A DNA stretch of 13,129 nucleotides from Bacillota bacterium (lineage in GTDB: Bacteria; Bacillota; Clostridia; Acetivibrionales; DTU013). Location: assembly GCA_023435925.1 (NCBI GenBank), contig JAEZLF010000094.1:1-13129 (forward strand), read 5' to 3'. This document shows, piece by piece, positions 12,997 through 13,129 of this stretch; the first letter of the stretch is position 1; each line of letters begins with the position of its first letter. Below the pieces are notes generated by a model. That model searched no databases and was not told the DNA's origin. It worked only from the letters and a program-made list of their open reading frames with translations. The position numbers were made by a program, and so were the translations under genes.

Positions 12997-13129
12997 CTAT
13001 ACAAGATTCCATGCCTTATTTCATCAGTAATAATCCCAGTTAGGATATTGATTTGAACCCTATCCTGCAACGCATAGAGTATCCTTCTGTATTTCCTCAC
13101 AGCGTTTTGTTCTCCTTTAAGAGCTCTTT
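12963..13129 (-). CDS. Ferritin-like protein, C-terminal part, 5' end off the right edge
   Basis: An open minus-strand frame enters from the right edge and stops at TAA (12963-12965), giving 54 residues. It contains ALKGEQNAVRKYRRIL followed, about 20 residues later, by GIITDEIRHGILYSYLY. The spacing of E/KY on one helix and DExxH on the next is the iron-binding pattern of ferritin-like or rubrerythrin-type four-helix proteins, and IxxDExxH near the C-terminus is typical of small clostridial members of this group. Such proteins bind a di-iron centre in iron or oxidative-stress handling. Only the last two helices are visible, so the subfamily and length are not known. Its 3' end overlaps the PAP2 remnant on the other strand. 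Confidence 0.6.
   Translation of the reverse strand, partial: RALKGEQNAVRKYRRILYALQDRVQINILTGIITDEIRHGILYSYLYSKNGCRV

Noticed and set aside
1..13129. CRISPR array, tRNA or rRNA genes, intact insertion sequence
   Set aside because: No regularly spaced repeats, cloverleaf-like segments or transposase motifs were found on reading both strands.

Overview
This 13.1 kb window looks like a chromosomal segment of a low-to-moderate GC Gram-positive bacterium, most likely a member of class Clostridia (Bacillota). The reasons are strong GGAGG ribosome sites, one TTG start, TTGACA/TATAAT-type promoters, lipobox-type secretion, and gene families common there (OmpR-type two-component pairs, FtsX-type ABC exporters, UPF0145, PAP2, small ferritin-like proteins). 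The species cannot be named from the sequence alone. No rRNA, tRNA, CRISPR array or intact insertion sequence was seen.

From about 10.6 kb down to the left edge, ten genes lie on the minus strand and read right to left. They run: membrane-anchored alpha/beta hydrolase (9395-10618), response regulator 2 and histidine kinase 2 (7216-9317), a terminator-like hairpin, then a class I methyltransferase, a second membrane-anchored hydrolase of the proline-iminopeptidase type and a small lipoprotein (4961-7116). After a 394-bp gap holding a strongly structured, G/C-rich element come response regulator 1 and histidine kinase 1 (2741-4566), and finally an ABC exporter of one ATPase and one large FtsX-type permease. 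The permease runs off the left edge.

The two two-component systems appear to be wired in the same way. At the 3' end of each kinase gene, overlapping its stop codon, sits a pair of short direct repeats spaced exactly 11 bp, the spacing expected for tandem binding of an OmpR-family regulator. Each pair lies just upstream of the next operon. For system 1 the same TTGAG-type pair also lies before the regulator gene, suggesting autoregulation plus control of the ABC exporter. For system 2 the repeat is TTTAAG-N5-TTTAAG, the form known for CiaR in streptococci, and it precedes the methyltransferase-hydrolase-lipoprotein operon. The whole block reads as an envelope-sensing and envelope-modifying module: two sensors, two hydrolases predicted to face outward, a lipoprotein and an exporter. 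The chemical signal and substrates are unknown.

Right of about 10.8 kb the strand switches. A UPF0145 protein and a PAP2-type membrane phosphatase read rightward. Facing them is a minus-strand gene joining an N-terminal Phd/YefM antitoxin-like domain to a C-terminal Uma2 (PD-(D/E)XK-like) domain, with three CGTACG motifs in its promoter region. Beyond it lies a 69-bp near-copy (62/69 identical) of the 3' end of the PAP2 gene, a remnant of a duplicated or rearranged copy. The right edge cuts into the C-terminal part of a ferritin-like gene on the minus strand.
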